A stretch of DNA of 64,000 nt, from the NCBI GenBank assembly GCA_958510825.1, contig OY294054.1:10990019-11054018 (forward strand). Reading direction: 5' to 3'. This document shows, one piece after another, positions 32,362 through 44,400 of the stretch. Numbering within the stretch: the stretch's first letter is position 1; the number at the start of each line of letters is the position of its first letter. Under the pieces are notes generated by a model. That model searched no databases. It saw nothing but the letters and a program-made list of their open reading frames with translations, and was not told the origin of the DNA. Source of the stretch: Brachypterus glaber (taxonomy: Eukaryota > Arthropoda > Insecta > Coleoptera > Kateretidae). The translations under genes and the position numbers were made by a program.

Positions 32362-33445
32362 TTTTGAAAAAACATCAAAAACGGTGGTCGCCATGATTCC
32401 GGCCGTTTGTATCGACTGAAAAAAAAACGGGATAATATTCAGTATTGAAATCGCTATAGCCCCATCTTGAATTTTAAATAATTTTCAAGAACGTCTGCCA
32501 TTTTATTATTTTTTGACCAAAAAAAATTTCTCTATACCGGGTGTTTCAGGAAGGTGGTTCACCCCCCTTAACTTTTTAGGATTTAGGATTTTTTGACATG
32601 TGTAGACATTTTTTGGCACTTCCGGTTTCACCGGAAATGAATCGAACTTTCGATTTTTAAATGGAACACCCTGTATATTTTTACATATTTCGATTTAAAA
32701 ATCAATTCTGAGAACAAGCATGTGCCACTTGTCCAAACCAAATTTTTTGACAGGTCATGTAATTTTTTATTTATTTATTTTTTTATTTAAATCTAGTGTG
32801 CCTTAAATTAGTTTATTCGCTTAATTGTTTGGCTAGTATCTTCAGAAAAATACTATTTAGATTTTTTCACAAAACTCTAAATGTGGTGGGCTCTTAAAGG
32901 TTCAAAAATCATACTTTGGTCCATGTCATTTTTTTCAAATGGAAAGAGGGTGGCTCATTAGGTTAAAATAAAAGAGAATTTTCTTGCGAATATTTTGATA
33001 CCACACATGAATAGTTTATTTGAAAGAAACACAAAAGATTTAAAATTAAGATTTAACTAAAAAATAACATGACCTGTCAAAATTTAACAAGTGACACATC
33101 CTTGTTTTCAGAATTGATTTCCGAATCTAAATATGTAAAAATATACAGCGTATTCCTTTTAGAAATCGAAAGTTCAATTTATTTCCGGCGAAACCGAAAG
33201 TGCCAAAAAATTTCTAACTATGCTAAAAAATCCTAAATCGTCCTAAATTATACATTATATAGCTTCTGCAAATTTCAAGATCTTACCTAAAAAAGTAAAA
33301 AAGTTAAGGGGATGAACCAGCTTCCTGAAACACCTGGTATAGGGCTATAGCGACTGCAGTACTGAATATCCCGTTTTGTTTATTTGATCCAGACGGCCGG
33401 AATCATGGCGACCACCCTTTTTTTGATGTTTTTTTTTTCAACAAA
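32362..33445. mobile_element. fold-back element carrying a nested MITE at its centre
   Basis: Outer arms: ggtcgccatgattccggccg (32387 on) pairs with cggccggaatcatggcgacc near 33395, and cgctatagccc with gggctatagcg. The inner element 32535-33339 has the CCGGGTGTTTCAGGAAGG termini of the 13697 family with TA flanks, so insertion order is clear. Confidence 0.82.
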
Positions 33446-33509
33446 ATTTTATGGCAAAAAATTGCACTTTCTAAAAAAAAAATTGTATTCTTTAAATAGG
33501 TATAAATAA

Positions 33510-33625
33510 ATACACGGTGTAAATAGGGTAGGAAATTTTAACAGGTGATTCTATATAATAAAATATGACAAAAAGTTCCTATAAACATATGTCTAAAAAT
33601 GCTTCATAAGGGAGCTACGCCTCTA
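33510..33625. repeat. one-arm fragment of the CACGGTGTATTTGAAATAG fold-back family
   Basis: Shares tgacaaaaagttcctataaa, catatgtctaaaaatgc and cataagggagctacgcc with 35290, 42570 and 51650. Confidence 0.75.
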
Positions 33626-33879
33626 CATTTTATCGAAGGGCAAAATGGTCAGTACAGTTACTGTTTTGTTATTTTTTCAGGAACTTTCCCATCAAACGAA
33701 TTTTGAATTGTAGAAAAATAAATTTAGGAATATTTTATAGAATCGAATTTTATAGGATAATCAGAGCGGAGATTCTCCTCAGGCCTGGAGTGTTTAGAAG
33801 GGTCCTGTAGGGACCAATCTGAATTTTATGACAAACCATTATTTTAGATTTTATAGGTCCCCCTCCAAAATAAACCTGT

Positions 33880-33967
33880 TAAAAAAAAAACAAGTAGAGA
33901 CCAGTAGGATCCAGTCGATTCTGATTCATTTTCTACTGGTGTTTACTGGTCTCTACTTGGTTTTTTT
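33880..33967. repeat. short palindrome, CAAGTAGAGACCAGTA arms
   Basis: aacaagtagagaccagta pairs with tactggtctctacttgg; loop of about 40 nt. Confidence 0.65.
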
Positions 33968-33999
33968 AACACTGATTTCCCTGACATGTGGCCACCCTG

Positions 34000-35289
34000 T
34001 AATTATAGGGGAGAGAGCATGATACTTAAGAGACTAGCTTGGTTGCATGAATAAGACAATTATAGAAAAATATAGCCTGAAATACAGCCCTTTAAAGATA
34101 TATAACATAATGAGACTTTCAGTATAAAGTGTTTTTTTTACAACTTTTTCCAAAGATAAATTCTTATGAAAGTCGGGATTTTTGCCTTAATAGGGGTCCC
34201 AAAAAACTAACAACACAGGGTTTCACAGTCACTTAATTTTTTTTTGTAAATAATGCCCTTTTGTAAAGAGTACCGTGTACTCAGTACACATATTTAGACA
34301 GTTTTACCATAAAAATAGTGTGGGAATATTTTGCTATATTGTTTATTTATGAAAATTGCACATTAATTTTGTGAAACTTTAATTATTACAATAAAACAAT
34401 GTAAACTATTATATTACTACAAAAATATGAATTTATTATGGCAATAATTGTCAGGCAATTGCCCTAATTTAAACTCTTCTGGACCAATCCCAGAATATGC
34501 AATCTCAATATCCTAAAGATATATCTATAGTTTTTAAAGTAAAAAAGCGTTAATAGGGGTCAGGTTTTCGGTAAAGATTAAGAGTACTTATAGGAGACTT
34601 ACTTGGATATTTTCATGATTACAAATGGGTTTGCACTTACTAAATTTAAAGGGCAGTATTGATTGAATACCTGTAAGAGTTAGAAGCCATTTTTTGACAT
34701 TATCAGCTTAAAACCATCTAAGAAACACTAATATCTTGATATGCAATACGTCATTTTGATAATAATGTATTTTCAACGTTTTCCTCCATTTTAACCCAAA
34801 ATACTTCGAGGGTCAATAGAACCATAACAAAATGTGACCCACAGATTTTTGCTAAAAACTACCATCACAAAACGTGAACGCCATTGTTTATTGTATTGCC
34901 AACCTAAAATTTTCCCCTAAATCGGGTTACCCGATTCGGGTAAACAAACCGAATCGTACCAAATGGCAACGCTGTTTACGCGCGGCAAGTTTAAAACTGA
35001 TCTGGATCAAGGTTATTGTATTCTTCGCATGTAGCTCTAGAAGGTATTAAAAAAAAATAATATAAGCGTGTTATACTTTCCCAAAGCAAAGTATTGCGGT
35101 AGCAAAAAAGTGATTGATTTTTTTGTTGACGTTTAATGCAAAACATGTCATTTCGACGATTATATATTTTTTTTTAGTTTACGGGAAAATTTATCAACTC
35201 GAGAATGCTTTGAGCTGAAGACTTCAAATTTGTACCATATGTTTCTTATCCAATTTTTTAACTAAGACTGTATAGTTTTTTTATTATAT
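34000..35289. other. no gene identified; possible upstream region of the Vilse gene
   Basis: Mostly AT-rich, with a less AT-rich patch at 34860-35060 that includes caaatggcaacgctgttta (34961 on) and an inverted gggttacccgattcgggtaa. This could be a promoter region, but no exon with correct phase was found. Confidence 0.3.
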
Positions 35290-35798
35290 ATATTCTACAT
35301 GATAAAATATGACAAAAAGTTCCTATAAATACATGTCTAAAAATGCATCATAAGGGAGCTACGCCCCTTTGAAATTGGCTAAAAAAATCGGTTTTTATTT
35401 AATAACTCAGGAACCCTTTGAGATGTGTTAACGAGGTTTTGCACGTGAATTAATCCTAATAAGGCCCATCTTTGTATGTCATTTTCACGTACTTATTTAA
35501 ACCAGGGGTGTGCGAAACGCCCCCCCCCCCCCGTTTCGCACACCCCTGGTTGAAATAAGTACATGAAAATAACACATAAAAGCGGTATTATTAGTTGACG
35601 TGCAAAACCTCGTTGATAAATCTCAAAGGGTTCCTGAGTTATTAAATAAAAACCGATTTGTTTAGCCACTTTCAAAGGAGCGTAGCTCCCTTATGACGCA
35701 TTTTTAGACATATGTTTATAGGAACTTTTTGTCATATTTTATGATGTAGAATCATCTGTTAAAATTTCCGACGCTATTTCAAATACACCGTGTATATA
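35290..35798. mobile_element. near-symmetrical fold-back element (CACGGTGTATTTGAAATAG family)
   Basis: Left and right halves mirror each other about a C13 run at 35519-35532: accaggggtgtgcgaaacg against cgtttcgcacacccctggt, outward through cacgtacttattt, ttaacgaggttttgcacgtg and tgacaaaaagttcctataaa. Ends near tacaccgtgta. Confidence 0.85.
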
Positions 35799-36843
35799 TA
35801 ATTAAATCTATATGAATCTGCTGTTTAAAGCTTATTGGGACTGCATTAGAATTTTCTTTTTAAACCTGGTATCTAAATTTAATATCAATTTTCTCATTAA
35901 ATCTTTTACATTCTAAATTTTCGCCTTAAAACTCTGAAATTAAGTTAATATGAACATTCTGTTTATATCTTATTAGTACTTCTTCAGAATTTTCTCTTTA
36001 AAACCTGCTATTTAAATTTATACCAATTTGCTTAATAAATCATCCACATTCTAATTAGTATTTTCTTATTAAAACCTATAGGTTTTAATAATGTAATGTA
36101 ATGGGTATACCCATTACAAGTTAAGTACATTTTCGTATTTAATCTTACAGGAATCTACAAGAATTTTTTTTATGTAAATTTTCTTAATAAATCTTATTAA
36201 ATCCTAATTTATGTTCTCTTAAGTTCGTATTGGTCTTATATAATCTTATAAGGTCTGAATAAGAATTAACCAGAACTTTTTTACACGGAGTATACTAGGG
36301 AATGCGAAGCATCTTCAAATAAAACAAAAAGTTTACTGAAAGTATTTTTATCACAAATATAATCTATTAGCCAAAATATATTTAGATAGGTTGTATCTGA
36401 CATGCTACAAGCGCGTACCAAGGAGGTGGCGGTAGGGGCGAAACCCCTCCCCTCAAGAGACCGTTGTTAAAAAAAAGGAAGCCGATTTTTTAAAGAAAAT
36501 AGCTAAAATTAGTTTTGGCCCGAAAATAACTGACCGCCCCTCCCTTCAAACCGGGTTCTGGACCGCCCCTGTTACCTTCACGGCTTCCAACCATTTAATG
36601 GTTTATTATAATAAGTTATTATAACAACTAAAATGCCAAAAATATTATGTTAAAATTTTCAGAAACAACCTTAACAAAATTTATTTAAATAAAATATAAA
36701 GCATGCGACTCATTCAGTACATTTTTTAAAGAACGCGACTAAAAATAACTCTTGAATGCTTTAATATAAACAGTTTTGTTAACAGCTATCTTGTATGCAA
36801 ATATAAAATATTTGTGCCAAATTTAATGTCTTAGCATTTAACC

Positions 36844-36999
36844 AAGGGGCAAACCGCTGACCTAATTTTGTACACCTTTATGAGGAAATCTTCAAAGATT
36901 TCCTTGTAACCTTCAAAGATTTTCTTGTAACCTTCAAAGATTACCTCCAGATTTCCTCCAATTTGTATACACCTGCATTCCTCTGCGGTTTACCCCTCG
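36844..36999. mobile_element. minisatellite-bearing TIR element, AAGGGGCAAACCGC termini
   Basis: Ends aaggggcaaaccgc and gcggtttacccctcg are inverted; three ccttcaaagattt units fill the inside. Confidence 0.72.
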
Positions 37000-37270
37000 C
37001 GTTTAACTGTTTAAAACCCTGGGTAAATTTTAATTACTAAAACCGCCATACTTTTTGAACGACTTAATATAAAGTAGTTAAATCTGGCACATATATATTT
37101 TAGCATTTAAGCTAACTGCTAAATTTCAACTATTTATATAAAAGCGTTTATAAGATATAGCGACTTTCGTATTAGTTTGACAGAGGAAAGTGTTGCAATG
37201 TAAAAAAAAATCAATTTTTCGCAAATAATGTGTGTTTTTTTTTATTTTTGTAAAAAATGATTTATTTATT

Positions 37271-37546
37271 TTAGGGGTCATACTCTGAATAAGCATCGCA
37301 AACTTTTGCAATTTTGACCCACCCCACTTCAATGTAACGCAAAGCTGAAATTCCCCCCCCCCCCCACTGTAAATACGTAACGCTAGCCAAGACCACCCTA
37401 AAAAAATTGATAGAAAAACAAACCTTTCTTTAAAAATAATACGTAGCATTAAATAACGCTACATCAGACCCCCTCGTAACACATGGCAACGCACGCTAAG
37501 CACTATACGGGAGGGGTGCGTTACGTATTTTAAGTATGACCCCTTA
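37271..37546. mobile_element. MITE, AGGGGTCATACT termini
   Basis: Left aggggtcatactctgaata and right tattttaagtatgacccct are inverted, with a C-run and cgttacgt motifs inside. Related to 7793-7953. Confidence 0.7.
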
Positions 37547-38254
37547 TAGTGGAAAGTATTATTTTGTTACCAGCAGTATTTATGGTGTTGTTAATTAAAA
37601 AATGCCCTAATTTTCTTTGGTATTTACTCTTTTATTTTTTACCATACCGCATTCCAAATTTGGCACTTTTGAGCAATTAAATATTTAAATAGATAAATCA
37701 TTACCTACTATGAACAATAAATACTGACATAAAAATAAAATAAACGAAATTCTAAAATTAAAAATATACAAAGAAAAATATAATAAATAAATAACCCATT
37801 TTGTAAAAACAGATCTAATAAAATTTAACTAAAATTAAGTAGTTACAGAACCTTTGATTTTTAGAATCTACAATTTTTTTATGTAGAAAATACAAAAAAA
37901 AAATAGTTAATAATTTTCACATTCAATATCCCTGTTAAACATAACTGATAGAAGAGTGGTCCAGTAAACCAATACAAGGGCCTACCTTTTCACGTTTAAT
38001 AAAATATTTATCAATAATAATAAGTTGCCAGCTAGGGGCCCGAAGTAAACTTCGGGTAGGGCCCGGGTCGCCGCTAATTTGGATGAACATATAACAAAAC
38101 ACTGTCCAAATATATTTGTACGATAATGTCCTAGTATGATTCAAAACGTCTAATCTAATAACGTAAAAATTACAATTTGGCTATAGCAAAAGGCAAAGGT
38201 TCTATAATTTCTCAATCCAATTTTTTTGTAAAATTTTATCTAAAATATTTGTCA

Positions 38255-38459
38255 TTAAACAAAATATGATATATATTCATGTGGCATCACACCTCTTCTA
38301 GGGTAAAAAGTGTGATTTGCTGAATAATTTAACAAATTTGTTATATTTGAGGTATAAATGTCTGCAAAACGGAATAATCTTCTTGAAAAATATGTCGGGT
38401 TGTGATATGTCCGAAAAACGCTTCCGAATTGTTGGTTGAACACATATTTTATGTCATTT
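38255..38459 (-). CDS. NT5DC2/3: NT5DC exon 9: C-terminus and stop
   Basis: Acceptor TTATTTCAG completes an Arg codon, then [38 protein letters not shown] and [13 protein letters not shown], the highly conserved C-terminal block of NT5DC proteins. The TAA stop is at 38255-38257. No clear AATAAA was found close downstream. Confidence 0.94.
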
Positions 38460-41400
38460 CTGAAATAAATAAATCAAAATATTATAAATTAATATACGAG
38501 GGGTAAATCAAAAAGTCCGGGTACGAACTTTCGGCAAACTTTTAGAAATATAGGTAATTTTCAAAAATATTTACAAGATTTTTCAGAAATCACATCAAAA
38601 GCTCAAAAATATCCTCTCTTCTTGTTCCATATTGTGCCTGTCCGGAAAATTTGTGACAAAAAGAAAGCTTTAAGAAAAACATTTCAAAGTTGGTCCATGG
38701 ATTTCTAGCCAGATGGGATAAGGAAGCAAAAACTTTTACTTTTTTGGTTAAACATTTTTATATTTTTTGTTATTGTTTTTTTTTAATCCTTATTTTGTAA
38801 AAATAAACCATGCGGATATGTGCTGTTGACAGTTTTTCTTCGTTAGAAAATTAAAAATTTAGTTCTTTAATACCAAAGGCAACAGCAAAAAACTGTTTTC
38901 CTGAAGATGTCTAGAAATAAGGACTAAACGTCGCTTAATATTTACCTTAGTTTGTCTCTTTCCATCATCCATTTAGCCAGTATTTCTTGTTCATCTTCAT
39001 CTTCACAATCTTGATGATCCTCAATTAACTGGGTCAACATTTGGAGCCAATTAGCATTTTTCTTGAATTCTACCTTGTTCAAAGTTGCGATTTCATGCTA
39101 AAAAAAAACAAAAATAAAAATTAAATATATAAAAAAATACTTCTGTGAAAATCGATAAGCAAATTTGGGAGCGTTCAAGTATTACGTAACGCGCTGGGGG
39201 GGGGTCTCGAAAACGTTACGCCGCGTTACAGAGGGGGGGTGGGTGTCAGTAAAAATGTTACGTAACACTTAAAAAATTATAAACTTAAAAAATGTTTATT
39301 GGATCAAGTTTTTAACAATGATCTAGGCTTAAAGAGAGGGATTTCTTGCAAATTTAATTGCACACGGCGTGGTTAACGAAAATGTTACGCCGCGTTACAT
39401 GGGGGGGGGGGGTCAAAAATGGCCAAATTTTGCGTTACGTAATACTTGAACGCTCCCTTTTCAAAAAAGATTAGACATAATTTATTAACTGCTATAAAAA
39501 GGTTTTGTATGTTTTATCAAAGCGCTTAAAAGAAAGATTAAAAAAAAAGAATAGCAAGCTTAAATCATATTCTTTTTAGTGGAAATATAGATAGTACACA
39601 AAAAAAAAAATTAAAACATACAACCTTTTTTAAGTATTTAACGAATTGTTTTTTTTTAATTATTCTTATTGATTTTAATTTCTGTCGGTGTTTTTAAAAT
39701 TTTCCGATAAAAATGTTTTTCTAAAACAAGTTCTCAAGAAATTTTCCTTAAAAACACATTACAGTGATTCCGTTATATTTTTCTTACATATTTGTTTGTT
39801 GACCGAGAATTCGTTTTTTTTTTAATTATAAATAATTCATTTTTATATAATAAATACTAAAAAATAAATGAAATTTAATAGTTAAATGTAAACTAATGAA
39901 TACATTTTTCTGATTTTTTTTTTTTGTATAAAGTATACTCATTTCATGTATAAAGTATACTCATTTCATGTTATAAAGTCCAAACGTTATTTCAAATAGG
40001 TGTAATTTTACCCAACATCGGGTTCCATAAAATTAAAACAGTTTTATAACATAAAAATACCCTGCTCAAAATGCAGGAAAAAAGTTTGTATATCGGGGCT
40101 CAACGTGTAAATAAGTTTTGTTTTTCAAATATTAACCAATGTTAGCGGAAATTATTGTTTCCCGTTTATTTTTTTTATTGAGAAAGCCTACCGTTAATTC
40201 CGTTATAATAGCTCCAGTTCTCCAACCATGTTCCAGTGTGACGTCAGCCAAATCAGAATAAGGGTGGTCCCCGAAATATAATACTTGGTGTCCCCTCCAA
40301 CCTGTCAATTCTTGTAATTGTTTAACTGTTCCCTAAAAAATACGCCAAATTAACAAAATATTAAAATAATTAAAAAACTTAGAATCTAACAAAGATACGA
40401 AAGCTAAAACTCCCTAAAGAGAGATGCTCAAAATTAAATTTTAATTTAATATCTCCAGAAAAGTTGACTGAAAGAATATAATTTTTGCATCTCATATTAA
40501 AATCGTGAAAGTCCAAATATTTTTTTCTTATTTCCATTAAAATAAGATGTTTTGATCAAAAACCAGGTGAACAGTTGCAAGCACCTTGTCAAAACATCGG
40601 CACTAGGTACTAATTTGAAACGTTATGAAAAGGAAAGTTGTGTAATCACGTGAATAGGCAACCATTAATACACACCTGCATAATTTATTAAAGTTTGAAA
40701 GTCTGTATCTCCAAAACGTTATATTCTAGCAAAAAATATATACAAGATTTTTTATAGGGCTTAAAAACATAATTTTTTGAAATCGGGTTATAAATAAGTA
40801 AGATATGCTAAAAAACGTTTTACTGTTTTAAACGCCAATATAGAAAACAATGCATTTTAGGAAAAAATAAGTTTGTAACATTTGACCAATATAAAATTAT
40901 CTTTGATATAAGTACTAATAAAATACAATAATAATTGCCTGAATTATAACCAAAAAACGCTAAAAATAGGAGTTTTACCCCCATTCTTAGACCCTTATCC
41001 CTAAATGTTTACCCACAAAATCTAATCAGCTCTTCGAATACGATAAGAAAGAATATTCAAAAAATCGCTTGTCAATATTTTATTTAGAAATGGAGTCATC
41101 GAGTTTACAGACAGACTGACGGACGGATTTTTTTTTACTGATTTCGACTCAGGAAGGTCTAAAACGTCGAGAAATGTGAAAAAAACATGGTCTAAGATTT
41201 TGACTTTTCGGCGAAGATTTCAGTACGTCGGCACTTGTAGTAGTACTAAGTGCCGATGTAAAAATACATTGAAATTATTTTAATAATGAGTTTTTATATG
41301 GGAAATATAAAAATTGGCGTTACAGAGCTCTGCAAAGGTGGAGGATGGTTAAAAAAGGAATGGTAGAATTACATAACAGAACAGTCCCCGAGTCTGTTCA

Positions 41401-44400
41401 ATTTTCAATGCAAAAACTAGTTAAGTGTTACGTAAATCACTTTAAATTTTAGTACTAAAACCTAACTCATTTAAAAAACGTCCCTTGAAGTTAAATGGAC
41501 TTAACCTAAGTGCTGGATCGAAATTTGCCTGGCAAATGTCGGAAAGCGTATCTGCGTACGGCAGTAGCCTAAATTCTTGGTCACGGCTAAGGGTGTTTCT
41601 TTTTTTTTTGTCGTGCGACCTAATTTACACAGGTGTAAAAAAGTACTCTTAACTAGATAGACTGTATTTTGCTTTCCAATTTTAAAAATTTTGAAAATTT
41701 CGGAAAGTCTTGTATTCGTGCAAAATTTTTTTATTTTTTTTGCGTATTTTTGCGTTTTGTGACATTTTATGTCGATAAATCAATTAAAAAAAAAAAATTG
41801 TCGATCGGTCGCTTAGTCGTTCTGTCTGGGAAATTTTGCATCCACGATAACTTAAGAACGCTTTAAGCTATAGACTTGAAATTTGGCACACAAGTGTGTT
41901 ACCGAAAGTTCTCGCTCGGGATTGTTTTTGGTAAACGTTGGGGTGGGGAAAGGGGGTAAATGGGGTAAATACAACAATTTCACAAAAATTTGAAAATTGC
42001 TATATAGGGGTTTTTGAGGTTGCTGAAAGTTACTTTACGTAATCAATCAATTAATTACAATTTTTGATCTATTTGTGAGGGGGTAAATATTTTGAAATAT
42101 TTTCGTAAAAATTGGTATATAGGGGTTTTTGGGGACGACGAAACTGAATGATAATAAAAAATTTCCAATTCCATCCCCTAAGGGATGGGGGGTAGTTTTT
42201 GTGAAAATTGTTATATAGGGGTTTTTGAGGTTGCTGAAAGTTACTTTACGTAATCAATCAATTAATTAAAATTTTTGATCTATTTGATCAAAGGGAACGT
42301 TCAAGTATTACGTAACGCCAAATTTTGATCATTTTGGAACCCCCCCTGTAACGCTATTTTAATATACCGTTAACATGGGCGTAACACTCTAAAATGACCC
42401 CCACCCCCCCCCCCTAGAAGCGTTACGTAATACTTGAACGTTCCCAAACTAACTAATAAATTGTGTTTAATGTAACCCTTAAGTATATTATTTGTTAATA
42501 TTAGTTCCATGGTATGTTCGGAAATTTAAAAAATGCTCATAATTTAGATGCTTTTGAAAAAGCCCTGATATACACGGTGTATTTGAAATAGCGTAGGAAA
42601 TTTTAACAAATAATTCTACATCATAAAATATGACAAAAAGTTCCTATAAACATATGTCTAAAAATGCGTCATAAGGGAGCTACGCCATTTTGAAAGTGGC
42701 TAAAAAAATCGGTTTTTATTTAATAACTCAGGAACCCTTTGAGATATATTAACGAGGTTTTGCACGTGAATTAATCCTAATGAGGCCCATCTTTGTATGT
42801 CATTTTCACGTACTTATTTAAACCAGGGGTGTGCGAAACGGGGGGGCCTTATCAGTTTTTTGTCCCAAACTTTTTTCTGTGTAACTTTTTTGCAATTTTA
42901 TTTTTGAAATATGATTCCTCAGGTCAAAATACATAAAAAAGGTACTCTTACTACTTGTAATACTGTAGGATTAACCGTTTTCGAGAAAAGTTCATTTGAA
43001 GGTGAAATTTCACGGTTCGAGGACGAAAAATTAAATACTGAAATGTCGAAAACCAAAATTTTAATGATGCAATGTTATTCTACATCAAAAACTAAGAAAA
43101 AAAGTTTCCATACATGTAGGTCGAAAAAACGCTTTTAAAGCTACCATAGCCCTTTAAAAATGGTGCATATTTAGGAGACCATAGCTCCATTAGGATTGAT
43201 TTTTGGAAGTCAATTAGCCAATTTGAAAGAGGCGTAGCTCCCTTATGACGCATTTTTAGACATATGTTTTTGTCTTTTTGGCTTTTTGTCATATTTTATC
43301 ATGTAGAATCATCTGTTAAAATTTCCTACGCTATCAAATACACCCTGTAGAGTGAAACGTAAAGTATACTGAAAAGTGAAATTTGCCAAAAGTAACCCAA
43401 AACTTGTTTTTATTTTCAATTCTTACTTCATAATATATGACTCCTTTTTCCAATTTAGTAACTCTGTCCCAAATATGGGTCCCACTTTGTTCATCAAAAA
43501 CTCGAATGGGGCGAGAGACGTCAGTAAAAAATCTTGGTTTTCTCGCCTGGACTATTAAAACATCAAAATAATCTTTCCAGTCGTGACCTACCAATAACTC
43601 CATACCTTTATTGCTAAAAAGGAAAATAAACCGTGAAGATATGCAATGTTTTGCATTTCATTCCACTGTGCACTGCATAGTATGCAGGGTGCCCACAGGT
43701 TTTTAACAGACTTTTTTATTACACAAGATTAAGTACCCTGCTGAGAATGACGGGTCTGGGCGGGTATAAATGGTGCATGAACCGGACTTGAGCGGATGAA
43801 ATTCACCCGCTCAAGTCCGGTCTATGCAACATTTATACCCGCGCAGACCCGTCATTTTCAATAGGGTAAGTTTAATAAATTTCTTTAAATAGGACCACAG
43901 AGCACAGTGGTTCCAGAAAAAAGGTGACAAAATTCTGTTTTTTTTTTGCATAGTGCCATTTTTTGCACCGCTGATTACGAAAAAAATAGTGAATAATCTA
44001 AAAAAAGGGTGGTTCAAAATTTCCAAAAATGTCCGATCTTGCTTAAATTTGTGTAAAGGCTTCTTTTGTTCATCTTAATGCGCCCCAATACCCAAAAACC
44101 TAAAATTTTAAATGGCCGAAAAAATATGGCCGATTTATTTTTAAAATTTTCCCAAAATTAAGAAAAATATCGTATAAAACAAAAAAAAATTGAAAACTTC
44201 AGCCCATTTTTGTATGGGTTATACAAAAAAAAAAACAAAATTTTGTCAGTTTTTTTTCTGTGACCAATTTAGATGTTTTTTATTACGATTTTTCTGCCTT
44301 AAATATTATATATAAATTATGTGGAGCTTAACAGTTTATCTTCGTAAATCTATAATTATTTTAGGCAAATTTTGTTTAATATACGAATAGAAAAGAAACA

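Noticed and set aside
34860..35060. Vilse start exon with ATGGCGTTCACG on the minus strand
   Set aside because: Possible donors leave the wrong phase (1 where 2 is needed) and no family similarity is visible.
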